A stretch of DNA of 64,000 bases from Diabrotica undecimpunctata (GCF_040954645.1 NC_092804.1:93504862-93568861); one strand, 5' to 3'; positions 35,265 through 46,945 are shown, counted from the first letter of the stretch. Program-made: numbers and translations. Notes: a model not told the origin generated them from the letters alone.

Positions 35265-35432
35265 TTAGACAAATTTTATACATTGACATTGACTATTGGT
35301 TAAATCATTAAAATTAAAGTGCACGTCTACCTGCTCAATATCTTCTCCTTGTAGCAAATTAACAAGAATTAAGTCTTCAATTTCGTTATCATCAGCACCA
35401 GCTATTATTGCTGCATCAATTTCCAAATCCAT
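35265..35432 (-). CDS. Short acidic open frame inside a DNA transposon
   Basis: ATG at 35432, 55 residues, MDLEIDAAIIAGADDNEIED to a VHFNFNDLTNSQ ending. Acidic helical start, no catalytic motif. The end vaguely resembles the N-terminal start of some Harbinger transposases. Possibly a truncated first exon. Not recognised with confidence. Confidence 0.25.
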   Translation of the reverse strand: MDLEIDAAIIAGADDNEIEDLILVNLLQGEDIEQVDVHFNFNDLTNSQCQCIKFV

Positions 35433-35610
35433 TATTCAATAAAAAAAAACAGTTAAGTACAAGTAGTTATATTCGAGTATGGCTATGACTAACATTAATT
35501 TCTATAATAGGTTACAGTTAATGCCAAACGTCGGTTGTCATAATAACGTTAAGTCTTATCGTACCCCCCAGAACAATTTGCGATAACTCTCTTGATACCT
35601 GTGTTTCAAC

Positions 35611-36024
35611 CATCGAGCAAAAAGACAAAAGAGGGAATGTAAAGGTAGTGGGGGCAAAAATATTGTTAGACAGGAAGTGCCATCTTGAGAGGCCAAATTA
35701 AACAAGGAAAGAGAGTCTTTCCTTGTTTAAGAAATCAAATTTAGTTGGGTTATGTTATTATTTGTCCCAACTGTCACATGAAATCTTATTTATATTGAAG
35801 TTTTTTAACAATTGTTTCTCATTTTAGACTGTTATCGTTAATATTTAATTAAAATTTTCTCGTCTAAGACACATTCTGAAAACTATTTTATAGCTACTGT
35901 TAATAAGTGTCGGAAAATTTAAATTTGGCACATTCGCATTTCCGGATATGTGCGCCATCAGAGCCACTTTTTTGGTCGCCTTTTCATAACGATTAGATTC
36001 CCTCTTTTGTCTTTTTGCTCGATG
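35611..36024. mobile_element. hAT-like MITE, 414 bp, nested
   Basis: Ends CATCGAGCAAAAAGACAAAA (35611) and its reverse complement (to 36024), 28 bp perfect. The 8-mer GTTTCAAC flanks it at 35603-35610 and 36025-36032. Contains a small palindrome AAACAAGGAAAGA-GAG-TCTTTCCTTGTTT near 35702. Inserted in the element at 34949-36098. Confidence 0.9.
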
Positions 36025-36296
36025 GTTTCAACAGACCGTTATCCGTTATTTACGTCTCAATACGGTATTAACGTTTGACGTTGCGATATCTCTCTATTTT
36101 GTACTATACTCTGTTTTTTAACCAGGAGGAGTAAACTAAAAAGACAGATTCACACCCAAGAAAGTTACTAGAAAAGTCACCAAATACATCTTCTTTTTTG
36201 GTTGCTTATCTCGGTCTTGCGGTAATCCAGTAATCAGTATTGGACAACCTCACATCGATTCTAACCTAATTTTGTTTGTTTATGCACAGTATAGAC

Positions 36297-37172
36297 AACA
36301 ACTGTTAGACTGTTATGAAGAAGTTGAAGAATTTTTAGAGTTTATTTATCACATTGTAGAAGAAAATCGTCTAGAACGTATATGAAAGCCATATATTCCC
36401 ATATTCGTGATAAAATTATATCTAAAATCCAATCGAAGGACGATTTTCACATTTGGTCCCATTGAAGATAGCTATAATTGAGCTGTCAATTAAAGTTTAT
36501 AGAATGAAATGTTGGCGCTTGACTGTGTTGCCATGTTTTTTTTAATAAATCGGGAAATAGCATGTGATTTATAATTAATAAAAATCCAATAGAACGTTAA
36601 CAAACTAACAGTCAAAAAGAAATTCTTTCAAAAAATAATAAGAATAGTATTCAGGTACTTTCCACAGACATCTGGTGACCATCTGTAACAATCTGGCAAC
36701 TAGTGGTTTGAGGATTGCCAAATTTATTAGCTTATTATCAAAGGCAAATGCCAAAAAAATTTTGTAATAATTAACTGCAATTAATATGAGAAGAAACGAG
36801 TATTTATTCGTTCGTGTTGTATATAAAAAAATTAAAAAATTGCATAATTCATATAATATAATAAAAATGTATTTTTGAAAGCTTCTCTATTTGTAATGGA
36901 AGCCTACAACATATACATTATAAAGACATGACAACACAGTCAAACGTCAAAAATTTGTTTTGTGAATTTAATATTCACAGCTCCTTTGTAGCTATCTTCA
37001 ATGGGACCAAATGTGAAAATCGTCCCAATCGAATTTTACAATATTTCTTCAGCGCATTAACTTAAACAACAAATAGTGTATGCTACTTTATAAGAATATA
37101 AGCAGTTTTTATGGGATTGCCCATTTTTCAAATGTACAGGTATAGACTTATTTTCATTATTCAGGCAGCAGG
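36297..37172 (+). pseudogene. Degenerate copy of the neighbouring HARBI1-like transposase
   Basis: 36325-36410 matches the 5' coding part of the gene at 38399 (EEVEEFLEFI-like). 37104-37165 matches its region around 38825-38975, including the exon end and intron start. The middle is deleted, and a 588-bp MITE sits between the two pieces. It is a dead, internally deleted Harbinger. Confidence 0.65.
36438..37025. mobile_element. MITE, 588 bp, 37-bp perfect inverted ends
   Basis: Begins GGACGATTTTCACATTTGGT. The reverse complement ends it at 37025, and 37 bp match perfectly, with weaker pairing further in (a shared GACTGTGTTG word). 8-bp duplication CAATCGAA at 36430-36437 and 37026-37033. Confidence 0.92.
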
Positions 37173-37180
37173 CTCCATTA

Positions 37181-37350
37181 AGGCCCATATTTATAGTCGA
37201 TGCTCAAGTATCGGTCGATGCTTGAGGTCGACCTTGAATGAAATTTGTGTTCTATAAACCGTTCTCAAGTACGAAGTCGAGCTTGAGTACGCAGAAATGA
37301 CAGCTCGTACTCAAGCATCGGATCGACCTGCCTTGAGCACGGGATCCTAA
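37181..37350 (+). repeat. Harbinger-like 5' terminal region with CTCAAG repeats
   Basis: After TTA (37178-37180) the sequence opens AGGCCCATATTTATAGTCGA. A similar end, also after TTA, opens at 40274. The next 160 bp contain at least six CTCAAG/CTTGAG hexamers in both orientations, a likely array of binding sites for the Myb-like partner or transposase. The word TGTTCTATAAAC is shared by both ends. Confidence 0.6.
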
Positions 37351-37359
37351 CCTAACTTT

Positions 37360-38390
37360 TGTTGTTTCATCATCATCATTTTGGCTTTACAACCCTGTGT
37401 GGGTCCTAGCCTCCCCAAGAATTTTTCTCCAGTCGTCCCTATCCATCGCCTTCCTCCGCCAAGCACGTATTTCCATATTTCTCATGTCTTCATCGATGTT
37501 ATCTAGGAATCTTGTTCTGGGTCTTCCTCTTCTTCTTTGACCAATAGGTCTATCAAGGAGCGTTTTTCTAGCTGGGTCGGTTTGCTCCATCCGCATAACA
37601 TGGCCTACCCACCTTAGACGTCCTATCTTTATGTGTTTTACGATATCTGGTTCCTGGTATATCCTATAGAGTTCGAAGTTGTATCGTCTTCTCCAGACAC
37701 CATTTTCATTTACCGCTCCATAGATGCGCCTTAGTATTTTTCTTTCGAAACATCCTAACATGTTTTCATTACTTTTTGTTAAAGTCCAGGTTTCTGAACC
37801 ATATGTTAGGACTGGGCGTATTATTGTTTTGTAGAGTTTTACTTTTGTATTTCTTGATATAACTGTAGATTTAAAAAGGAGATTAAGCCCAAAATAGCAT
37901 CTATTAGCCGTGCAAATTCTGCGGTTTATCTCTGCGGTAGTGTCATTTTCAGTATTGACGAGCGTTCCCAGGTATATAAATTCGTTAACTGCTTCGATGA
38001 CGTCATTTTCTATAACAAGTGGCCGTAGTGTTTGTGGTTGCGTACCTATTTTCATGTATTTTGTTTTGTTGGTGTTTATTATTAAACCCATTTTTGTAGC
38101 CGCTTCCTTTAATGCTACGTACGCCTCTCGTGCTGCGTTTTCCGTTCTCCCAACAATATTGATATCATCAGCATATGCTAAGATTTGCACAGATTTGTTA
38201 TATATTGAACCGGTAGTTGTGATTTGTGACGTACGTATTACTTTTTCCAAAGCTAGATTGAATAGTATACAGGAGAGTGGGTCTCCCTGACGTAGCCCGT
38301 TATTTGTTTTAAAAGGACTTTTGTTGTTTATATTTGTTAAATTTGTTTTTCGATTCGCTTCCAATATATTTTTTTTGTTTTTCTCATTAC
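37360..38390 (-). mobile_element. 5'-truncated LINE ending in a GATGATGATGA tail
   Basis: On the minus strand it ends CCAAAATGATGATGATGA (plus 37366-37383), a common LINE 3' tail. It entered the leader of the Harbinger transposase gene. Its truncated end lies just before the ATG at 38399. A duplication is not certain (TTTTGTTGTTT-like on the left, TTTTTGTTTTTC on the right). Confidence 0.8.
37387..38364 (-). CDS. LINE reverse transcriptase, C-terminal 325 residues, open
   Basis: Shows the RT motifs GLRQGDPLSCILFNLALEKV, the catalytic AYADDINIVG, TKYMKIG and EFIYLGTLV, then RPVLTYGSETWTL and RRRGRPRTRFLDNI of the C-terminal region. It is a different LINE family from the copies at 5115 and 28617. 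The endonuclease and the first RT motifs are missing through 5' truncation. The remaining frame has no stop, so the insertion is fairly young. No activity is expected. Confidence 0.85.
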   Translation of the reverse strand: MEANRKTNLTNINNKSPFKTNNGLRQGDPLSCILFNLALEKVIRTSQITTTGSIYNKSVQILAYADDINIVGRTENAAREAYVALKEAATKMGLIINTNKTKYMKIGTQPQTLRPLVIENDVIEAVNEFIYLGTLVNTENDTTAEINRRICTANRCYFGLNLLFKSTVISRNTKVKLYKTIIRPVLTYGSETWTLTKSNENMLGCFERKILRRIYGAVNENGVWRRRYNFELYRIYQEPDIVKHIKIGRLRWVGHVMRMEQTDPARKTLLDRPIGQRRRGRPRTRFLDNIDEDMRNMEIRAWRRKAMDRDDWRKILGEARTHTGL

Positions 38391-38398
38391 AATAAAAA

Positions 38399-39560
38399 AT
38401 GTATGACGAAGTTGAAGAATTTTTAGAGTTTATTGATCATATTGAAGAAGGAAATCAGCCGGAACGTATACCAAAACGATATATTCGTGATATGGAAAAT
38501 CCCATGGAGTTTTACCGCGATGTTGAATTTCGTCAACGGTATCGTTTCAACAAAGATACCGTTGCAGATACCATTCTGCCTCTGGTATTTGAAGGTCTAC
38601 GAAAAGCAGACAATCGTGGTTTACGAATACCTCCAATATTACAATTGTTAATTTGTTTAAGATTTTATGCTACATCTAATTTTCAGGTTGTATCTGGTGA
38701 TTTGCGGGGTATTAGTCAATCGACAATAAGCAACACCATTAAAAAGGTATCAATATTAATAGCTCAACGTTTAAATGATTTTGTAGGGTTTCCCCATACT
38801 GGACAAGGATTTAGGAGGAATATAACAAGTTTTTATGAGGTTGCCTATTTTCCAAATGTTTCTGGGTGTATTGATTGCACCCACATCAAGATATCTAATC
38901 CAGGTGGTAATAATGGGGAAGTATTTCGTAATAGAAAAGGCTTTTTTTCATTAAATGTGCAGGTATAGATTGATCTTTCTTATCCAGGCCCTCATTATAT
39001 AAATAAATTGCAGGTTGTTTCAGGTCCTAGAAGAGAGATTATGGATATTGTTGTTCGACATCCCGGATCAAGTCATGACAGCTTGATATTTGATCGAAGT
39101 GCATTACGAGTTAGAATGGAAAGAGGTGAAATTCCAGGATTATTAATAGGTGACAGTGGATATGCATGCAGACACTATCTACTTACTCCAGTATTACAGC
39201 CAGGTATTTATTGATAATTGGCTAAAAAATAGGTTATTTGATGGATATCTCTTTTTAGGTAATGATCAAGAAAATAGGTATAATAGTGCACATATAAGAA
39301 CAAGAAATGTTGTTGAAAGGCTATTTGGAACCTGGAAAAGACGGTTTCCTTGTCTTCAACGAGGTCTACAAACTAAATTAAATACATCTCTTGCAATAAT
39401 ATGTGCTACAGCAGTACTTTATAATATAGGTTTACAAGAAAATAATAATGATGATGATGATTTTGTAGAAAATATTGATGTGCCAGTAAATAGAAATGTT
39501 AATGATGTGGAACGAGGTTTAAATTTTAGGAGACATTTTATTCACCAATATTTTGCATAA
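38399..39560 (+). CDS. HARBI1-like PIF/Harbinger transposase, three exons, apparently intact
   Basis: Exons 38399-38962, 39014-39203 and 39259-39560 join in phase at GT...AG introns of 51 and 55 bp, to give about 351 residues, the usual HARBI1 length. The N-terminal half has VEFRQRYRFNKDTV and LRFYATSNFQVV (helix-turn-helix region). The DDE_Tnp_4 nuclease shows CIDCTHIKI (first Asp), LLIGDSGYAC (second Asp) and RNVVERLFGTWKRRF (Glu). No stops or frameshifts are seen. The ATG used is the first in frame after the LINE insertion. The related copy at 36325 suggests coding once extended further 5'. The transposase needs a Myb- or MADF-like partner, and one is encoded at 40842. Confidence 0.82.
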
Positions 39561-39570
39561 GAATTAAAAT

Positions 39571-40268
39571 ACATTATTGAATACTTATCTTATTATAGGT
39601 AGATATATGTTAGCATCATCATTAGCTTGATAACACTTTTTATTCATGATTTGTTCTTTTAATTTTTAAAATTTCAATATTTAATTGTATTCCTTATATC
39701 TAACCTTTGTTCAATTGGCATTTGTTTGTTTAGTTTGAGAATACATTATTGAATACTTGCATTATGTTAGCTGTAGTATGTTTTATCTTATTTCTCAAAA
39801 TATCAGCATCATTATAATTAGCTTGATTACACTTCTTGTTCATGATTTGTTCTTCCAATTTTTTATTTTTAAAATTTCAATAGTTTATTTTATTGCTTCC
39901 TTATACACAAGCTTTTTTCAATTGGCATTTGTTTGTTTAGTTTGATAATACATTATTGAATACTTGTATTATGTTAGATGTAGTATGTTTTATCTTATTT
40001 CTCAAAATGTCAGAATGATTATCATTTAAAATTTCAATATTTTATTTTATTTCTTTCTTATATCTAATCTTTGTTCAGTTCAATTCAAAGTTGTTTATTT
40101 AAAGAATACATTATTGAATACTTATATTATGTTAAATATAGTATGTTTTTGTCTTATTTATAAAAATGTATTTTTTTATGTTTTAATTTAAAATAAATGA
40201 GGGTTTTTCACTCACTATGCTCAGACAACTTAAGCAAGTATGTCTTTACTGAGTACAAGGAGTTTCGG
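39571..40268 (+). repeat. Tandem repeat (about 160-207-bp units) forming the left arm of a large inverted repeat
   Basis: The phrase ACATTATTGAATACTT recurs at about 39571, 39741, 39948 and 40108. The stretch from about 39690 to 40268 is the reverse complement of 43068-43664 with few changes. The homology stops at AAGGAGTTTC on both inner edges. Confidence 0.8.
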
Positions 40269-40273
40269 GCTTA

Positions 40274-40430
40274 GCCCCGTATTTATAGTCGGTACTCAAG
40301 CCCGTGCTTGAGCATGTGCTCCGCCAAGTCGAACTTACGTCAAAGTCATGCTCAAGTATTTGTTGTGTTCTATAAACGATACTTCGGGTATTCTCGTACA
40401 AGGTTGATCTCAAGCACGAAAAATTAGTAC
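40274..40430 (+). repeat. Second Harbinger-like 5' terminal region
   Basis: Opens GCCCCGTATTTATAGTCGGT after TTA (40271-40273), parallel to 37181. It again carries CTCAAG/CTTGAG hexamers (four or more) and TGTTCTATAAAC. I could not find a matching inverted right-hand end downstream. Confidence 0.5.
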
Positions 40431-40841
40431 AGTAAAAGTAAGTTTCGAATAAATATCGAATAAAAAGAAGATTCTGTCAATTTTATCATAATTGTGACTA
40501 AACTTTTAGCGCCAAATTTAGTTTATGCTTTAGCCCGCGCAAAGTTGGTTTATAGTATAGTATACTTACTGAAATTTTGTGTTTGGTATTAATATTTTGC
40601 GTTTGAAATTAATATTGGATTAACTATTTTAAGGTATGTAATATATTATAAAAAATATTTATTCTAGAGAATTAATTTCCATTTTGTTACTGTGTCTGAG
40701 GCATAATTTTAGATGTTCAATATATGCTTACATGTGTATTTGTTTTTGGATATATTTATATGTGTGTAATGCGTTACAATCATTATAATTATATTGTCTG
40801 TATAAGCCGTACGCTAAATAAATTGGTTATCTAAATTTTAG

Positions 40842-41963
40842 ATGAGTGGAAATGGCATGAAATATGCACCTTACTCAACAAAGGAAAAAGTTCTCCTAAT
40901 CCAGCTGGTAACTGAAAACGGTGTGGTAGAGAATAAAAGGACAGACGGTGCTTCGACAATGGAGAAAAAGATGGCTTGGGAGTTAATAACAAGAAATTAT
41001 AACTGCCAGCCTGAGGTCAACAACATCAGGACCAGCGACCAGCTTCGAAAATTGTGGAACAACCTAAAACAAAGGTAGAATACTTTTATTAGTTTAAGCA
41101 AATGCTTAAGTATTGACCAATAATTTTTTTATCATAGGAAACGCAAAGAAACAACAGCACTGCGTCACAGCATGTTAGCTACAGGTGGTGGTCCCCCGAT
41201 GAAGCCAGAGTGTGATGCAGTGCTGGAGTTAGTTGAAGAGGCTGGTCCCAATATAGACGTCAGCATCGACTGTTCTTTTGATAGCACAGCAGTCTTTGAA
41301 AAAGGTAAATGTACTAAATTTGTAACTGTGCTTTACTCATAGTATAATTGTAGGCCAAAAACAGTTCAACCAGCTAGGAAGCTCAATAGCAGGACCATCA
41401 GTAGCCTCTGACCCCCCTCACTTCTTTCCCACTACAGAGTTCAAAGAAATGGACTTGTTATGTAAGTATGATGTAATAATTTTGAGCAGTCTTCCTGTAC
41501 ACTTAATAATAGTTTCAGGTAATACTTGTAGTGTGACACCTGCTGTTCATACAGAAGAGGATGATGATGATGTGCTTCAAAGTGGTAAGTGTTTTAAATG
41601 TAGTTAAAGCCATATGTACTTAACAATAATATCAATTTTAGCAAACACTCCTACTTCTAGTAGGGCACTGGGTGCTATACCACAAATATTGTCTGAAAAT
41701 AAACAACGGTCCAAGAAAATGAGGGATACCATCAGACAGCAAGACGAGATTCACAGGATGAAAATGAAGATTTTGGAAGAAGATATGCTGAGGGCAAAAG
41801 CCTTAAGAGAAGCAGCTGAGAAGGAGAGGCAGAGAGCTACTGATGAAGCTGAATTAGCTTCATTGAAGTTAATAGACTATAAAAAAGGGTAATTATAGAT
41901 TTTATCATGTTTGACTTGTTACTAGAATTTGGCTATAATTAATTGTATATTTTCAGGCGCTAG
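40842..41963 (+). CDS. Myb/SANT-like DNA-binding protein, six exons, apparently intact
   Basis: Exons 40842-41074, 41138-41304, 41354-41461, 41519-41584, 41642-41888 and 41957-41963 all use GT...AG introns. They sum to 828 bases in one frame (275 residues). Residues 1-80 form a Myb/SANT-like domain of the apontic/NAIF1 kind (YSTKEKVLLIQLVTENG, TSDQLRKLWNNLKQR). The middle is acidic. The C-terminal 70 residues are a charged coiled coil (EIHRMKMKILEEDM to EAELASLKLI). A TTTTAG lies directly before the ATG, so a noncoding first exon is likely. Harbinger elements encode such a protein to carry the transposase to the nucleus and the element ends. A host gene is the alternative. Confidence 0.75.
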
Positions 41964-42012
41964 AAGATCTTTTTCCTTTGTTGGGTACTCTGCATTTTTA
42001 GAGAGAATGTTA
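41964..42012. other. Short spacer after the Myb-like gene
   Basis: No poly(A) signal or other element picked out. Confidence 0.3.
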
Positions 42013-42228
42013 GGAATAAGCCACAATATATTTATTTACATATTTTATTTACTGATTTTTTTCAATCTATATGACCAGAGGGCTGTTATCATAGATACAA
42101 AATTGTGATTTATTTTCAGAAAATAAATCACAATTTTGTATTTTTGGTAACAATATCTGGTCATAGACATCAAAACATCAGTAACTATAACATATAAATA
42201 AACATTGTGGCTTATTCCCAACTGAAGA
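42013..42228. mobile_element. Hairpin element, GGAATAAGCCACAAT family
   Basis: GGAATAAGCCACAAT (42013-42027) and its reverse complement (42214-42228) bound a sequence that folds on itself. The centre is AAAATTGTGATTTATTTTC / GAAAATAAATCACAATTTT. Same terminal word as the element at 19779-20038. Confidence 0.75.
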
Positions 42229-42769
42229 TAGTGTTAACTCAGTCTTACAGTGGCCTTTTCACTTTCGGAGCACTGAATGTCAGAGGAGGGTCTGTTTTAG
42301 CAGGTAGGCATTTGACGTAGGGCGTTTTAAAGTACCTCGGGAACTATCGCCGGGACTACGAAGAATGAATCCTGCACTAAGGTCAGTCAGGCGGCGTACT
42401 GGACTGAGATGTCTTTTGAAGATTTCAGACCCCCCCTCTATAAAGACGAAAAAAAATTTAAAAAAAAAATATACTTTGTGTTGTAAAATCAAGGTTATTT
42501 TCTTTCTATTCTCCTTCCTGTTTATTTTATTTCTAGATAGTATTTAATGTAGATTTAAGGTTCTTAATATTTTAATTTCAGCTGGTAAGATATGGTTTTA
42601 CCTTTTTATTTGTTGTATAGTCTTTTGTTTTTAGATTATGTATGTTTCTCTTTCAGTTTTTTTAAGTATTGATTGCTACATAGATCATATTTTTATGTTG
42701 TTTACTGAAAATTATTAAAATACTGAGTTTGCATAATTTTTAGTAAATTGCTGCCACTGCAATATATAC

Positions 42770-42775
<6 letters not shown>
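42229..42775. other. Stretch without recognised gene
   Basis: The open frames around 42280-42547 overlap on both strands and show no domain. A C7 run (42431-42437) is near TATAAAG. Confidence 0.3.

Positions 42776-42862
<87 letters not shown>
42776..42862. repeat. (TA)n microsatellite
   Basis: Pure TA run of about 80 bp after a short CATGTATATATACAT palindrome. Confidence 0.95.
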
Positions 42863-42867
<5 letters not shown>

Positions 42868-43057
42868 AATGTTCTAATTGTTTACAGTTTACTCCTGATG
42901 AAGCTATAAAATAAAATAATCTATTTTATATTGTATTTAATTATTATAACTGTATAATTTTTTAAATAAAGAATATTAATATTCTAAATTTGTATAATTT
43001 TTATTTGGTAAGGAAAGGTTTTATGAAAGGAATAAACACTTAATTAAAAGGAGGGAA

Positions 43058-43664
43058 ACTCCTTGTACTCAGTAAAGACATACTTTGCTTAAGTTGTCTG
43101 AGCATAGTGAGTGAAAAACCCTCATTTATTTTAAATTAAAACATAAAAAAATACATTTTTATAAATAACACAAAAACATACTATATTTAACATAATATAA
43201 GTATTCAATAATGTATTCTCAAAATAAACAACTTTGAATTGAACTGAACAAAGATTAGATATAAGAAAGAAATAAAATAAAATATTGAAATTTTAAAAAT
43301 AAAAAATTGGAAAAATAAATCATAAACAAAACGTGTAATCAAGCTAATGATAATCATTCTGACATTTTCAGAAATAAGATAAAACATACTACATCTAACA
43401 TAATACAAATATTCAATAATGTATTATCAAACTAAACAAATGCCAATTGAAAAAAGCTTGTGTATAAGGAAGCAATGAAATAAACTATTGAAATTTTAAA
43501 AATAAAAAATTGGAAGAACAAATCATGAACAAAAAGTGTAATCAAGCTAATTATAATGATGCTGATATTTTGAGAAATAAGATAAAACATACTACAGCTA
43601 ACATAATGCAAGTATTCAATAATGTATTCTCAAACTAAACAAACAAATGCCAATTGAACAAAGG
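43058..43664 (-). repeat. Right arm of the large inverted repeat
   Basis: Reverse complement of 39690-40268, with the same internal tandem units. The sequence just inside it (42990-43070) matches 44675-44760 in reverse, so rearrangement extends beyond the arms. The arm ends at 43664, where unrelated sequence begins. Confidence 0.8.
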
Positions 43665-44050
43665 TTGAACAGCTCACATAAGATCCCCGTACAAAAAGCG
43701 TTTGAAGTTAAGCAGCTTGCCGGACAACGATTTATATTGTCGTATTTATGCTTGCTGTTTAGGCACCAGACGATCGGGCCTACGATGACCATCGTTGTCA
43801 CTTGTAACGTAATTATCGAATTGTAATATAAGTTTTCTTTTACATTATGATAAAAAATATGTAACATAATCTATAATTGTAACATATCTTTAAACAAACA
43901 ACACAATTGCAAACAAGTGCACGGTTGCCCAAATAAATTTAAAAAAATTCGTAAAATTCGAAGAAAAAAAATCACATTTGCGTGATTTCTATATCGCCTT
44001 ATTGTATGCAGCTTATATATGTGAGATTGTTTTATAACTGATACATAAAA

Positions 44051-44560
44051 ATGAGTTTTTATGACGCTTTACCAGGTTGCAGTAATAGTAATGTTGATTG
44101 TGAGTGTTTGGACATTGTTGTTTCACTATTGGAATCGCCATTATCTAGAAGAACTGAAATTGATAGAAAAAAAATTATTATGAATGAAAGGCCTACTCCA
44201 ACATTGCGTATTGACCAAAAAGATGGGAAAAAGGTGCGTACTTTTAATTGCTCTTGGTATGATGTCTACAAATGGTTGTCTGGAAGTATTACGAAAAACA
44301 GACGTGTTTGTTATTTTCTAATAAGAAATGTGTATAGAATTGTGAAGGATACTTTGATTTAAAAAATATGTCTGCCTCCTTAAAAAAACATTCCAGTTGC
44401 AAGGAACATTTAAGTAATTTTCTGTCCTTTAAGGATGTACAGAAGAGGGCGTTTTCTGTTCGCGATTTGCTAGATCAAAAATCGCAAAAACTAGATACAA
44501 CGCTGAAGTTAAAATGAACAGAGAAATCATTAAAAAATTAGTTAGGGGGGGGGAGGTCAT
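44051..44560 (+). pseudogene. hAT transposase N-terminal fragment (TTF-type zinc finger)
   Basis: 44051-44362 encodes a start MSFYDALPGC and then the TTF/ZMYM-type region RTFNCSWYDVYKWLSGSITK...CYF, in which expected Cys positions are partly lost. After one frame change, SLKKHSSCKEHLSNF follows near 44367-44420. After another, RYNAEVKMNREIIKKLV follows near 44495-44545. The order matches the first quarter of ZMYM1-like hAT transposases. The catalytic domain is absent. It ends beside GGATCCGTCACTG and GCCGCCACTG, the kind of end seen in hAT-derived repeats. Confidence 0.7.
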
Positions 44561-44878
44561 GACCCCGTGACCCTTCCCTCTGGATCCGTCACTGATTACA
44601 CAAAGCTATGTAATTTGCTGGCTTGGCCTACCCAAAATTTTACCACACCAGCCGCCACTGAATAAATGACTATGAGTTTTCCTCCTTTTAAATAAGTGTT
44701 TATTTGATAAACCTTTATTATAAACCAAATATAAAATTAATTACACATGTAAATAGTAATACATATACTATTTATGTAGATGACATAGTCCTCTTAACAA
44801 GAAGAAACTGAAGTTGTTTGGGAATTTGAAAAGTGAAGCAAGAACATTACTAATGTTAATGATATCTATTAAATTTAG

Positions 44879-44901
44879 TTTGTTACATATAAAGCATTTT
44901 A

Positions 44902-44979
<78 letters not shown>

Positions 44980-45003
44980 TAAAATGCTTTATATGTAACA
45001 AAA
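44879..45003. repeat. (TA)n core with perfect 27-bp flanking palindrome
   Basis: TTTGTTACATATAAAGCATT and the following TTAAGAT lead into the TA run. The exact reverse complement follows it to 45003, so the whole 125 bp can form one long hairpin. Confidence 0.9.
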
Positions 45004-45009
45004 TAAATT

Positions 45010-45012
<3 letters not shown>

Positions 45013-45058
<46 letters not shown>

Positions 45059-45080
45059 ATATATATATATCTATATATAT
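45013..45080. repeat. (TA)n microsatellite
   Basis: TA run with CTATA interruptions. The Ile-Tyr reading frames here are artefacts. Confidence 0.95.
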
Positions 45081-45103
45081 ATTGATATGATTGGGGTTTA
45101 TAG

Positions 45104-46501
<1,398 letters not shown>

Positions 46502-46574
46502 CAGTTAATAATTAAAGTGTATTAAATTGTCGTGTTACCGCAAATAAAAATTAGTGAACTCATTGGAGAAAATC

Positions 46575-46945
46575 TGTAATTTTAATTTAATCAGAACTAC
46601 TTTATCCATTATGGCAATCTGTATTTTACGAACTGCTGTTTTGTGCCGTTTTGTACTGAAAGATTTGTGGTTGTTGTGTTGAACCATGTACGTAGATTTT
46701 TCAGCCAGAAAATCCTTCGCCTTCCTGGTTCACGTTTTCCTTCCACTTTTCCAGTCAAGATTAGTTGCAGCAATTCATATCTTTCGCTGTTCCTCATGAT
46801 GTGACCGAGGTATTCTATTGTGGTTAGCAGGTCTTTTTCTTTTTGCATTCTTAACAACATCCTGATTCGTAACGTGGTCGGTATAAGATATCTTCAGAAT
46901 TCGACGATAAAGCCACATTTCAAAAGCCTCAATTTTCTTGCAATT
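46575..46945 (-). pseudogene. LINE C-terminal fragment
   Basis: Minus strand from about 46945: AFEMWLYRRILKISYTDHVT, then MQKEKDLLTTIEYLGHIMRN, GKVEGKREPGRRRIFWLKNL and RTWFNTTTT. These are hallmark phrases of the post-RT region of a widespread insect RTE-like LINE. No RT core present. Third LINE family in the window. Confidence 0.75.

Larger units (their letters stand above)
34949..36098 (-). mobile_element. Non-autonomous DNA transposon, 9-bp target duplication, carrying a nested MITE
   Basis: 18-bp inverted ends AATAGAGAGATATCGCAA (34951-34968; reverse complement 36081-36098). The 9-mer TTGTACTAT flanks it at 34940-34948 and 36099-36107. The left side has two extra bases (CT). About 730 bp without the nested MITE. 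It contains one short minus-strand frame (35265-35432). An 8-9-bp duplication suggests hAT or a related superfamily. Confidence 0.75.
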
